14,849 bases of DNA from JANYIP01 sp031394045 (lineage in GTDB: Bacteria > Actinomycetota > Actinomycetes > Prado026). The notes below the pieces were generated by a model that saw only the letters and a program-made list of their open reading frames with translations, did not search any database and was not told the origin of the DNA. The stretch covers positions 1 through 14,849 of the forward strand of contig JANMWN010000043.1 in the NCBI GenBank assembly GCA_031394045.1. Direction: 5' to 3'. Both the position numbers and the translations under genes were made by a program. Below, piece by piece: positions 1 through 6,632 of this stretch. Every line of letters starts with the position of its first letter. Positions within the stretch are counted from its first letter, which is position 1.

Positions 1-380
1 CCGCGGCGACCGGTCGCCGCAAGGAGGCCATCGCCCGCGTACGCCTGGTGCCCGGCACCGGCCAGTGGACGGTGAACGGCCGCACCCTGGCCGTGTACTT
101 CCCGAACAAGGTCCACCAGCAGCTGGTGAACGACCCGTTCAAGATCCTCGACCTCGAGGGCCGGTACGACGTCATCGCCCGCATCAACGGCGGCGGCGTC
201 AGCGGCCAGGCTGGTGCGCTGCGCCTCGGCGTCTCCCGCTGCCTCAACGAGATCGACGTCGAGGAGAACCGGCCGACGCTCAAGAAGGCCGGCTTCCTCA
301 CTCGCGACGCCCGTGCGACGGAGCGCAAGAAGTACGGCTTGAAGAAGGCCCGCAAGGCTCCGCAGTACAGCAAGCGGTAA
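1..380 (+). CDS. rpsI: 30S ribosomal protein S9, 5'-truncated by window edge
   Basis: Small-subunit ribosomal protein uS9, which lies in the 30S head; its basic C-terminal tail reaches the P-site tRNA. The open frame runs from base 3 to the TAA at 378-380, giving 125 visible residues that begin within the conserved ATGRRKEAIARVRL segment. The middle has VNGRTLAVYF and GGGVSGQAGALRLGVSRCL. The end is the nearly invariant KKARKAPQYSKR, with Lys-Arg as the last residues. The start codon and any N-terminal extension lie left of the window, where rplM would be expected as partner (knowledge of the family, not seen). Only 9 bp separate its stop from glmM, so the two are probably co-transcribed. Confidence 0.97.
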   Translation, partial: AATGRRKEAIARVRLVPGTGQWTVNGRTLAVYFPNKVHQQLVNDPFKILDLEGRYDVIARINGGGVSGQAGALRLGVSRCLNEIDVEENRPTLKKAGFLTRDARATERKKYGLKKARKAPQYSKR

Positions 381-389
381 CCGCCGGCG

Positions 390-1733
390 ATGGGTCGGCT
401 CTTCGGTACCGATGGTGTGCGGGGTCTGGCGAACCGCGACCTGACGGCCGAGCTCGCCCTGGATCTCGCGGTCGCGGCTGCCCACGTGCTCGGGGACGCC
501 GGTGAGTTCGCCGGCCACCGGCCCGTCGCCGTCGTGGGCCAGGACGGTCGGGCCTCCGGTGAGTTCCTCGTCGCGGCAGTCGTCGCCGGTCTGGCCAGTG
601 CCGGCGTCGACGTCTTGGACGCCGGCGTGCTCCCGACCCCCGCCGTCGCCTACCTCACCGAGGCGCTGGGCGTCGACCTCGGCGTCATGCTCTCGGCCTC
701 GCACAACCCGATGCCCGACAACGGGATCAAGTTCTTCGCCCGCGGCGGGGTCAAGCTCGACGACGCCATCGAGGACGCGATCGAGGCTCGGATGAACGAG
801 CCCTGGGAGCGTCCGACCGGCGCGGACGTGGGCCGGATCAGGCCGCTCGAGGGTGCGACCGAGCGCTACGTCGAGCACCTGGTCGCGTCGCTGCCGTACC
901 CACTGACGGGCCTGCGGGTCGTGGTCGACTGCGCCAACGGCGCCGCCTCGGCCGCCGCTCCCGAGGCGCTGCGCCGTGCGGGCGCCGAGGTGATCGCGAT
1001 CGCGGCCTCGCCGGACGGCTGGAACATCAACGCCGGCTGCGGCTCCACCCACCTCGAGCTGCTCGTCGCCGAGGTCCTCGCGCACGGCGCCGACGTCGGG
1101 ATCGCCCACGACGGCGACGCCGATCGTTGCCTCGCTGTCGACGCGTCTGGGCAGGTCGTCGACGGCGACCAGATCCTCGCGATCCTCACGCTTGCGCTGG
1201 CCGACCGGGGCGAGCTGACGCACGGCACGGTCGTCTCGACGGTCATGGCCAACCTCGGGTTCCGGATCGCCATGGAGCGCGAGGGCGTGACCATCGTCGA
1301 GACGGCGGTCGGTGACCGGTACGTGCTCGAGGCCATGAAGGACGGCGGGTACGTCCTCGGTGGCGAGCAGTCCGGCCACGTGATCATGCTGCAGCACGCC
1401 ACCACCGGGGACGGGCTGCTCACCGCCCTGCACCTGCTCGCGAGGGTCGCAGAGAGCGGGAAGCCCGTCGGTGAGCTCGCGGCCGCCATGCAGCGGCTGC
1501 CGCAGGTGCTGGTCAACGTGTCAGGGGTCGACAAGGCCGCGCTGACGTCGAACGCGGCGCTGGCAGCGGCGGTGGCCGAGGCCGAGTTCGAGCTGGGCAG
1601 CACGGGGCGGGTCCTGCTCCGGCCGAGTGGCACCGAGCCGCTCGTACGCGTGATGGTCGAGGCCGCGGGCGCCGAGCAGGCCCGCGCGGTGGCCGACCGG
1701 CTGGCCGAGGTCGTACGCGCGTCGCTCGGCTGA
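390..1733 (+). CDS. glmM: Phosphoglucosamine mutase
   Basis: Cytoplasmic enzyme converting glucosamine-6-phosphate to glucosamine-1-phosphate, the step before GlmU in UDP-GlcNAc and peptidoglycan synthesis. The protein has 447 residues, the usual length for the family, and starts with the typical MGRLFGTDGVRG. The phosphoserine loop SASHNP is at 102-107, with Ser104 as the phosphorylated residue by homology. The Mg-binding loop DGDADR is at 241-246. The substrate loop GGEQSGH lies in domain 3, and the C-terminal phosphate-binding RPSGTEPLVRVM lies in domain 4. The ATG at 390 is chosen because it gives the conserved N-terminus. No clear ribosome binding site precedes it, so translation may depend on the 9-bp spacing from rpsI. 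glmS, the preceding pathway step, follows 40 bp downstream. Confidence 0.97.
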   Translation: MGRLFGTDGVRGLANRDLTAELALDLAVAAAHVLGDAGEFAGHRPVAVVGQDGRASGEFLVAAVVAGLASAGVDVLDAGVLPTPAVAYLTEALGVDLGVMLSASHNPMPDNGIKFFARGGVKLDDAIEDAIEARMNEPWERPTGADVGRIRPLEGATERYVEHLVASLPYPLTGLRVVVDCANGAASAAAPEALRRAGAEVIAIAASPDGWNINAGCGSTHLELLVAEVLAHGADVGIAHDGDADRCLAVDASGQVVDGDQILAILTLALADRGELTHGTVVSTVMANLGFRIAMEREGVTIVETAVGDRYVLEAMKDGGYVLGGEQSGHVIMLQHATTGDGLLTALHLLARVAESGKPVGELAAAMQRLPQVLVNVSGVDKAALTSNAALAAAVAEAEFELGSTGRVLLRPSGTEPLVRVMVEAAGAEQARAVADRLAEVVRASLG

Positions 1734-1760
1734 GCCCGCAGCCCGCTCGGCGATCCGACG

Positions 1761-1773
1761 TACCCTTGCAACC
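1761..1773 (+). promoter_or_regulatory. Candidate leaderless promoter (-10 element) of glmS
   Basis: TACCCT at 1761-1766 fits the actinobacterial -10 consensus TANNNT and is followed by exactly 7 nt (TGCAACC) before the glmS ATG at 1774. Transcription would then start at or next to the A of the ATG, giving a leaderless mRNA. This agrees with the lack of any Shine-Dalgarno sequence in the 40-bp glmM-glmS gap. No good -35 hexamer is visible. This is a pattern-based inference, supported by the same spacing at acpS and tsaB. Confidence 0.5.
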
Positions 1774-3624
1774 ATGTGCGGCATCGTGGGATACGTCGGT
1801 GACAAGCAGGCGGAGGACGTCGTGATCGAGGGCTTGCGGCGGCTGGAGTACCGCGGGTACGACTCCGCGGGCATCGCCCTGGTCGCCGGCAGCGAGCTGG
1901 CCACCCGCAAGCGGGCCGGCAAGCTCGCCAACCTGGAGAAGCTGCTCGCCGAGCAGCCGCTGCCGTCGAGCACGATCGGCATGGGGCACACCCGCTGGGC
2001 CACCCACGGCGGCCCCACCGACCGCAACGCGCACCCGCACCTGGACGACGACTCGCAGGTGGCCGTGATCCACAACGGGATCATCGAGAACTTCGCCGCC
2101 CTTCGCGCTGAGCTCGAGTCGCGCGGGCATGAGATGCGGTCCGACACCGACACCGAGGTCGTGGCGCACCTGCTGTCCGAGGCGTACGAGCCGGCCGGAC
2201 GAGACCTCGCCGAGGCGATGCGCCGGGTCTGCCGCAGGCTGCAGGGGGCGTTCACGCTCGTCGCCGTCCATGCGGGCGACCCCGACGTTGTCGTCGGCGC
2301 GCGCCGGAACTCCCCGCTGGTCGTCGGTGTCGGGGATGGCGAGAACTTTCTCGGCAGCGACGTGTCTGCGTTCATCGCGCACACCCGGGAGGCGATCGAG
2401 CTCGGTCAGGACCAGGTGGTCGAGATCCGGCGGAGCGGTGTGGTCGTCACGACCTTCGACGGTGCGCCCGCCGACGTGCATGCGTACCACGTCGACTGGG
2501 ACGCCTCGGCTGCCGAGAAGGGCGGCTACGACCACTTCATGCTCAAGGAGATCGCCGAGCAGCCAAGGGCGGTCGCTGACACCTTGCTCGGACGCCTCGA
2601 CCCGCACGGGCGGATCGTCCTGGACGAGATGCGGATGGCCGACGAGGAGCTCCGCGACATCGACAAGATCGTGGTCATCGCCTGCGGCACCGCCTATCAC
2701 GCGGGCCTGCTGGCCAAGTACACGATCGAGCACGCGACCCGGATCCCGTGCGAGGTCGAGCTGGCCAGTGAGTTCCGCTACCGCGACCCGATCCTGAATC
2801 GGCAGACGCTGGTGATCGCCATCTCGCAGTCGGGCGAGACCATGGACACGCTGATGGCGGTGCGGCACGCCAAGGACCAGCAGGCCCGGGTGCTGGCCAT
2901 CTGCAACGTCAACGGCTCCACCCTGCCGCGCGAGTCCGACGGAGTGGTCTATACCTATGCCGGGCCCGAGGTTGCGGTGGCCTCGACCAAGGCGTTCCTC
3001 ACCATGATCGTCGCGGTCCAGCTCGTGGCGCTCTACCTCGCCCAGGTACGCGGCACCCGGTGGGGCGAGGAGATCGCCGCCGACATGCGTGAGCTGGCAG
3101 CCATGCCCGCCAAGATCGACCAGGTCCTCGACACGGTCGAGCCCGTGCGTGCGTTGGCGCGGTCGCTTGTCGACGCCAAGGTCGTGCTCTTCCTCGGCCG
3201 GCACGTCGGCTTCCCGATCGCCCTGGAGGGTGCGCTGAAGCTCAAGGAGCTGGCATACATGCACGCTGAGGGGTTCGCCGCCGGCGAGCTCAAGCATGGG
3301 CCGATCGCGCTGATCGAGGAAGGCCTGCCCGTCGTCGTCATCGTGCCGTCACCGCGCGGTCGCAGCGTGATCCACGACAAGCTCGTCAGCAACATCCAGG
3401 AGATCAGGGCCCGAGGGGCGCGCACGATCGTCATCGCCGAGGAGGGCGACGATGCCGTGGTGCCGTACGCCGACACGCTGATCCGGATCCCGGTCTGCCC
3501 CACCCTGCTGCAGCCGCTGCTCTCGACAGTGCCCCTGCAGGTGTTCGCCTGCGAGATGGCCTCGGCCAAGGGCTACGACGTCGACCAGCCGCGCAACCTC
3601 GCGAAGTCCGTCACCGTCGAGTAA
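1774..3624 (+). CDS. glmS: Glutamine--fructose-6-phosphate aminotransferase (isomerizing)
   Basis: Makes glucosamine-6-phosphate from fructose-6-phosphate and glutamine, the committed step of amino-sugar synthesis. The protein has 616 residues. The N-terminal class II glutaminase domain (about 1-240) has nucleophile Cys2 in MCGIVGYVG, the GHTRWATHG loop (71-79, Arg74) and the oxyanion residues in IHNGIIEN (99-106). Two SIS isomerase domains follow: the sugar-phosphate loop ISQSGETMDT (350-359), then AEGFAAGELKHGP (498-510) with the likely catalytic Glu505. The end is DQPRNLAKSVTVE, with the conserved Lys611. All key residues are present. The 40-bp upstream gap is too short for a glmS ribozyme, as expected outside Firmicutes. 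The gene ends at a palindrome facing a convergent gene. Confidence 0.98.
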   Translation: MCGIVGYVGDKQAEDVVIEGLRRLEYRGYDSAGIALVAGSELATRKRAGKLANLEKLLAEQPLPSSTIGMGHTRWATHGGPTDRNAHPHLDDDSQVAVIHNGIIENFAALRAELESRGHEMRSDTDTEVVAHLLSEAYEPAGRDLAEAMRRVCRRLQGAFTLVAVHAGDPDVVVGARRNSPLVVGVGDGENFLGSDVSAFIAHTREAIELGQDQVVEIRRSGVVVTTFDGAPADVHAYHVDWDASAAEKGGYDHFMLKEIAEQPRAVADTLLGRLDPHGRIVLDEMRMADEELRDIDKIVVIACGTAYHAGLLAKYTIEHATRIPCEVELASEFRYRDPILNRQTLVIAISQSGETMDTLMAVRHAKDQQARVLAICNVNGSTLPRESDGVVYTYAGPEVAVASTKAFLTMIVAVQLVALYLAQVRGTRWGEEIAADMRELAAMPAKIDQVLDTVEPVRALARSLVDAKVVLFLGRHVGFPIALEGALKLKELAYMHAEGFAAGELKHGPIALIEEGLPVVVIVPSPRGRSVIHDKLVSNIQEIRARGARTIVIAEEGDDAVVPYADTLIRIPVCPTLLQPLLSTVPLQVFACEMASAKGYDVDQPRNLAKSVTVE

Positions 3625-3628
3625 CCAC

Positions 3629-3680
3629 GATCGATGCAGACAAATTTGGTGCCCTGACCCCCAAAATGTCTGCAGGGATC
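3629..3680. terminator. Candidate bidirectional terminator between convergent genes
   Basis: The arms at 3629-3642 (GATC GA TGCAGACA) and 3667-3680 (TGTCTGCA GG GATC) are complementary at 12 of 14 positions, with a central 2x2 mismatch. The loop side has further partial pairing between ATTTGG and CCCCAAAA. The palindrome fills the 61-bp gap between the glmS stop and the stop of the minus-strand gene, where a terminator serving both strands is expected. No long U tract follows, which is common in high-GC actinobacteria. Confidence 0.6.
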
Positions 3681-3685
3681 AAGGC

Positions 3686-6100
3686 TTATGGGGCGTAGTA
3701 CCCGGCGATGTCGAGGATCAGTGGGGTGTTGCCGGCGCGGTTGTAGACCCCGATGATTCCGGTGGAGTCGGTGCCGGTGATGACCAGGTTGGGGACGACT
3801 GAGTGCGGGGGCGCGTTGACGCTGCTGGCCAGCGGCAGGGTGGTGATGTTCGGGTTGGGGTAGGCGGTCAGGTAGGTGTTCTGGCTCGGGGTGACGGCGG
3901 TGAGGTTGTAGACGTACGCCGCTGCGGTGGCCGGGATGGTGATCATGCCGGCGCTGGTGGTGGCGGAGCCACGGAGCTGCAGCTGCAGGGTCGCGGTGGC
4001 GCCGACCGGTGCGGTGCTGCCGAGGTTGGTGTCGGTGCCGTCGCGGGTGTCCAGGAACCGGGTCGGTGCCAGCGGGTAGTAGGACAGTCCGCCGGCGGCT
4101 CCGGTGCCGTAGAACCCGACGACGTCGGCGATGGCGCGGACGCTGCCCACGGCGTTGAAGATGCGTACGTTGCCGGCGTCGCCGATCAGGACGGTGACCA
4201 GATTGGCGCGGGTGGCGTGGCCGGGCAGGTTCAGGTTGCTGACCGTGGGCGGCGAGGCTTCGGGGCTGGGCTTGGGGTAGACCGACAGGTACGTGCCCTG
4301 GCTGGGGTTGGACCCGGTCAGGTTGAGCACGACGGCGACCGGGGTGAGCCCGCTGATGCCTGCGGCCAGCGCGGCGACCTGGACGTCGGTGGTGCCGGCG
4401 GCGGTCACGGTGGTGTCGGCGGCGCGGTAGGGGGTGATGGGGGAGTACTTGTTCGCGCCGCCGCCGGCGCTGAAGTAGCCGGAGACGTCGACGATGACTC
4501 CGGTGGTGCCGAGGTTGTTGCGTACGCGGACGAAGCCGGTGGCCGAGACGGCGACCTGGACGGCCACGGCGGCGGTCTGCCCGAGGGTGAGGTTCAGGTT
4601 GGACACCAGCGGTGGCGGGGTGAGACTGGAAACCGGGGTCGGGTAGGCCTGCAGGTAGGTGGCCTGCGAAGCAGCCACACCGGTCAGGTTCAAGGTGACG
4701 GCGGTCGCGCCGGCGGGGACCGGTGAGGAGCCACCAGCGACCTGGACGTCGATGAACGCGCCGGCCCCGACCGGGGTCTGCGCCTGCACCCGCGTCGGGG
4801 TGACCGGGGTGAACGTCGACGCCGAACCTGTTGAGACGGACAGCCCGACGAAGGCGGATCCGAGGAAGGCATGGGCGCTGTCGCCGACGACGGTCGCCCT
4901 GCGGTGGCCCACGACGTCGGTGGCGTAGATCGCGGCGTTGGTGATGTTGCCGCCCGAGGTCGGGTCGCGCAGCAGCGCGTCGTAGAAGATCTCGGTGCCG
5001 TCAGCCGACCATGAGCAGAAGAACGCGTTGGTCGTGCTGCCCCCGGTGACGGAGAAGAGGGCGAAGCCGGTGTTGTCGATCTTGATCTTGCCGATGCCGT
5101 CGAAGAACACGCCGTTGGTGCTGCTCTTGTTGTACTGGAACGCCAGGGACAGCCCGTCCGGCGACCAGGACGGGCGGATCGGCGAGAACTTCGAGGGTGG
5201 TTTCGAGCCCAGCAGATCGACGACGTTGGTGCCCGCGGCGTCCATGACCGAGAGGTAGTCGGCGTCGAACGGCACCGTGGGGGCATACGCGATCTTGGTG
5301 CCGTTGGGCGAGAAGACACCGTCGTACGCGTTGGAGCCACCACCGGTGATCGCGGTCGGAGCGCCTCCACCGGCCGGGAGGGTGAACAGCGAGGCGGATA
5401 CGAACAGGTGGTTGGAGTCGTCCTGCTCAAGGGTGTACAGGATCGTCGCGGAGTCCGGGCTCCAGTTCGGCAGGTCGATGAACTGGTTCGCCCCGGCCGT
5501 CGCGATCACGCTGGGGGTGCCGCCGGAGACGGTGAGCACGACGAGCTGCTCGGCGCCGCCACAGCTGGCGCCGTAGTCGAGGTAGACGACCTTGGTGCCG
5601 TCCGGCGACATCTTCGGCTCGTACGGGCAGATGCTGGTGGACACCGCGAGGAGCGGGGTGGCGACCCCGGTCTGCAGGTTCTTGGACAGGATCGTGTACG
5701 CGAGGCTGGTGTCAGAGACCTGTGTGTACACAAGGGTCGGCGCCGTCAGGCCGACGACCGCCGGGACCACCGCGGGCACCGCGGGCACCGCGGGCACTGC
5801 GGGCACTGCGGGCACCGCGGGCACCGCGGGCACTGCGGGCGTAACGCGTGCTGCGGCCCTCGCTGCTGGCCCGGCCTTGGCGGCTGTGCGGCCCGCGGCG
5901 CCGCGGCGGATCGAGTCGAGGACGGCCTTGGGCCGGGTCGAGGTGTGATAGCTCGCCACCTGCTTGGCCGAAGGGTGCGCCACCGCAGCTGCGGCCGCGC
6001 CGACCGGGCTGGCCGAAGCCGCGCCCGCGCCTAGGGTGCCCACGGTGGCGGCGGCGACGGCGACGGACAGCAGACCAGCAACAGTCCGACGAACACTCAT
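3686..6100 (-). CDS. Secreted PD40 beta-propeller protein with Pro-Ala-Val linker and three C-terminal repeats
   Basis: An 804-residue exported protein of unknown function. A signal peptide spans about 1-31 (MSVRR, hydrophobic core, AASAS). A basic Ala-rich stretch follows, then (PAV)8 at 88-111. Residues about 120-420 carry at least five PD40/TolB-like motifs: MSPDGTKVVY (164), WSPDSATILY (213), FSPNGTKIAY (263), WSPDGLSLAF (312) and WSADGTEIFY (364), consistent with a beta-propeller. Residues about 429-804 hold three repeats of 115-130 aa with NLTxxxPSQxTYLxxYP, SNLN and DVxGYF signatures, a module I associate with secreted actinobacterial proteins. There is no LPXTG motif or C-terminal membrane helix, so it is probably released. 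The ATG at 6100 has a good ribosome binding site 7 nt upstream. By eye the base composition is less GC-extreme than its neighbours, consistent with an accessory gene. Carbohydrate or surface binding is only a guess. Confidence 0.9.
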   Translation of the reverse strand: MSVRRTVAGLLSVAVAAATVGTLGAGAASASPVGAAAAAVAHPSAKQVASYHTSTRPKAVLDSIRRGAAGRTAAKAGPAARAAARVTPAVPAVPAVPAVPAVPAVPAVPAVVPAVVGLTAPTLVYTQVSDTSLAYTILSKNLQTGVATPLLAVSTSICPYEPKMSPDGTKVVYLDYGASCGGAEQLVVLTVSGGTPSVIATAGANQFIDLPNWSPDSATILYTLEQDDSNHLFVSASLFTLPAGGGAPTAITGGGSNAYDGVFSPNGTKIAYAPTVPFDADYLSVMDAAGTNVVDLLGSKPPSKFSPIRPSWSPDGLSLAFQYNKSSTNGVFFDGIGKIKIDNTGFALFSVTGGSTTNAFFCSWSADGTEIFYDALLRDPTSGGNITNAAIYATDVVGHRRATVVGDSAHAFLGSAFVGLSVSTGSASTFTPVTPTRVQAQTPVGAGAFIDVQVAGGSSPVPAGATAVTLNLTGVAASQATYLQAYPTPVSSLTPPPLVSNLNLTLGQTAAVAVQVAVSATGFVRVRNNLGTTGVIVDVSGYFSAGGGANKYSPITPYRAADTTVTAAGTTDVQVAALAAGISGLTPVAVVLNLTGSNPSQGTYLSVYPKPSPEASPPTVSNLNLPGHATRANLVTVLIGDAGNVRIFNAVGSVRAIADVVGFYGTGAAGGLSYYPLAPTRFLDTRDGTDTNLGSTAPVGATATLQLQLRGSATTSAGMITIPATAAAYVYNLTAVTPSQNTYLTAYPNPNITTLPLASSVNAPPHSVVPNLVITGTDSTGIIGVYNRAGNTPLILDIAGYYAP
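3689..4816 (-). repeat. Three tandem protein repeats (NLT...YP...SNLN...DVxGYF type)
   Basis: Protein-level repeats in the C-terminal half of the secreted protein, at about residues 429-547, 551-665 and 672-804. Each opens with a Pro-x-x-Pro-x-Arg element (TPVTPTR, SPITPYR, YPLAPTR, the last followed by FLDTRDGT). Each continues with NLTGVAASQATYLQAYP, NLTGSNPSQGTYLSVYP or NLTAVTPSQNTYLTAYP, and closes with DVSGYF, DVVGFY or DIAGYY. SNLN occurs in the first two and is SSVN in the third. The copies have diverged strongly, so the duplication is old. Confidence 0.8.
5768..5839 (-). repeat. Eight-copy 9-bp tandem repeat encoding (Pro-Ala-Val)8
   Basis: Plus-strand units CACCGCGGG or CACTGCGGG repeat eight times with no gap. 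On the coding strand they read CCC GCG GTG or CCC GCA GTG, that is Pro-Ala-Val. The only variation is the Ala third base; in plus-strand order the units are C,C,C,T,T,C,C,T. The tract lies between the signal-peptide region and the propeller, so copy-number change would only alter linker length and stays in frame. Confidence 0.95.
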
Positions 6101-6107
6101 GAACAGT

Positions 6108-6114
6108 TCTCCCC
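6108..6114 (-). promoter_or_regulatory. Ribosome binding site of the secreted protein gene
   Basis: The minus strand reads GGGGAGA, 7 nt before the ATG at 6100. This is one of the clearest Shine-Dalgarno sequences in the window and fixes the start. Confidence 0.75.
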
Positions 6115-6154
6115 GATTCGGACAGCAAGGCCTGGAACCTACCCCTGCGCCCTC

Positions 6155-6203
6155 GATATACCCGCATATGTCCTAGGGAATGTCGGCGGAACTTCCGGAG
6201 AAC
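6155..6203 (-). promoter_or_regulatory. Candidate promoter with PhoP-box-like 11-bp direct repeats
   Basis: On the minus strand three contiguous 11-nt units occur: GTTCTCCGGAA (6203-6193), GTTCCGCCGAC (6192-6182) and ATTCCCTAGGA (6181-6171). The 11-nt period and the G/A-TTC core resemble the Streptomyces PhoP box (repeats built on GTTCACC). The first unit matches that heptamer at 6 of 7 positions, the others at 5 and 4. A possible -10, TATATC, lies at 6160-6155, 10 nt past the last unit, which places the repeats over the -35 region. No proper -35 hexamer is visible, as is usual for activator-dependent promoters. Binding by PhoP is inference only. Confidence 0.35.
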
Positions 6204-6259
6204 TTCAGTCGGCTATGAGCCGGCCTCGTCCGGGTCCCGAGCCTGAGGGGGCACCGGCC

Positions 6260-6272
6260 TAGGCTGAGGCTT
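6260..6272 (+). promoter_or_regulatory. Candidate leaderless promoter of acpS
   Basis: TAGGCT (6260-6265, matching TANNNT) is followed by 7 nt (GAGGCTT) and the GTG start at 6273. The spacing is identical to that before glmS. A promoter is required here because the gene upstream runs the other way. No convincing -35 element is seen and no ribosome binding site at usual spacing. Confidence 0.5.
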
Positions 6273-6629
6273 GTGATCCTGGGTGTGGGTATCGACGTGG
6301 TCGACGTCGCACGCTTCGAGGCGATCCTGCTGCGCCGCCCGCGCCTGCTCGAACGGCTCTTCACGTCGACCGAGCGAGGACTCACCGTCGCCTCGCTGGC
6401 GGCCCGCTTCGCCGCGAAGGAGTCGGTCGCCAAGGCGCTCGGCGCTCCCGCCGGCCTGGCCTGGCAGGACTGCGAGGTGGTCTCTGCCGCGTCGGGACGG
6501 CCCTCTCTCGTCCTGCGTGGCACCGTCGCGGCCGCCGCCGACCGGCTGGGGATCACCAGCTGGCACCTGTCGCTGTCGCACGACGCTGGGATCGCCTCGG
6601 CCCTCGTCGTGGCTGAGGGCGAGGGCTGA
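6273..6629 (+). CDS. acpS: Holo-[acyl-carrier-protein] synthase
   Basis: Transfers the 4'-phosphopantetheine arm of CoA onto the serine of acyl carrier proteins, activating fatty-acid and some polyketide synthases. The protein has 118 residues, typical of trimeric AcpS. The N-terminal GIDVVDVARFE has the metal-binding Asp8. The second signature RFAAKESVAKALG is at 45-57, with metal-ligand Glu50. The C-terminal strand motif SLSHDAGIASALV follows at 100-112. The GTG at 6273 places the conserved VGID at the N-terminus, and no longer in-frame alternative is evident. The stop is 3 bp from the next gene. The tail Glu-Gly-Glu-Gly comes from a GAGGGC tandem that also supplies the downstream ribosome binding site. 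Confidence 0.95.
   Translation: MILGVGIDVVDVARFEAILLRRPRLLERLFTSTERGLTVASLAARFAAKESVAKALGAPAGLAWQDCEVVSAASGRPSLVLRGTVAAAADRLGITSWHLSLSHDAGIASALVVAEGEG
6615..6626 (+). promoter_or_regulatory. Tandem GAGGGC, last codons of acpS and RBS of the next gene
   Basis: GAGGGC occurs twice in tandem (6615-6620 and 6621-6626). The second copy puts GAGG 8 nt before the GTG at 6633, a suitable Shine-Dalgarno spacing, and decides that start. Confidence 0.55.
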
Positions 6630-6632
6630 GCC

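Noticed and set aside
1734..1773. glmS ribozyme/riboswitch upstream of glmS
   Set aside because: The gap is only 40 bp, too short for that RNA, and it is a Firmicutes-type element.
1513..3297. 594-aa minus-strand open frame antisense to glmM/glmS
   Set aside because: It lies opposite two fully motif-supported genes, has His/Asp/Arg/Val-rich composition typical of GC-driven shadow frames, and shows no recognisable domain.
5768..5839. CRISPR array or intergenic satellite
   Set aside because: The 9-bp units have no spacers and are in frame within a protein-coding gene, encoding Pro-Ala-Val.
6193..6203. LexA/SOS box or heat-shock element in the repeats upstream of the secreted protein
   Set aside because: The GAAC and GTTC half-sites are in direct rather than inverted orientation, so they do not form the palindrome those regulators need.
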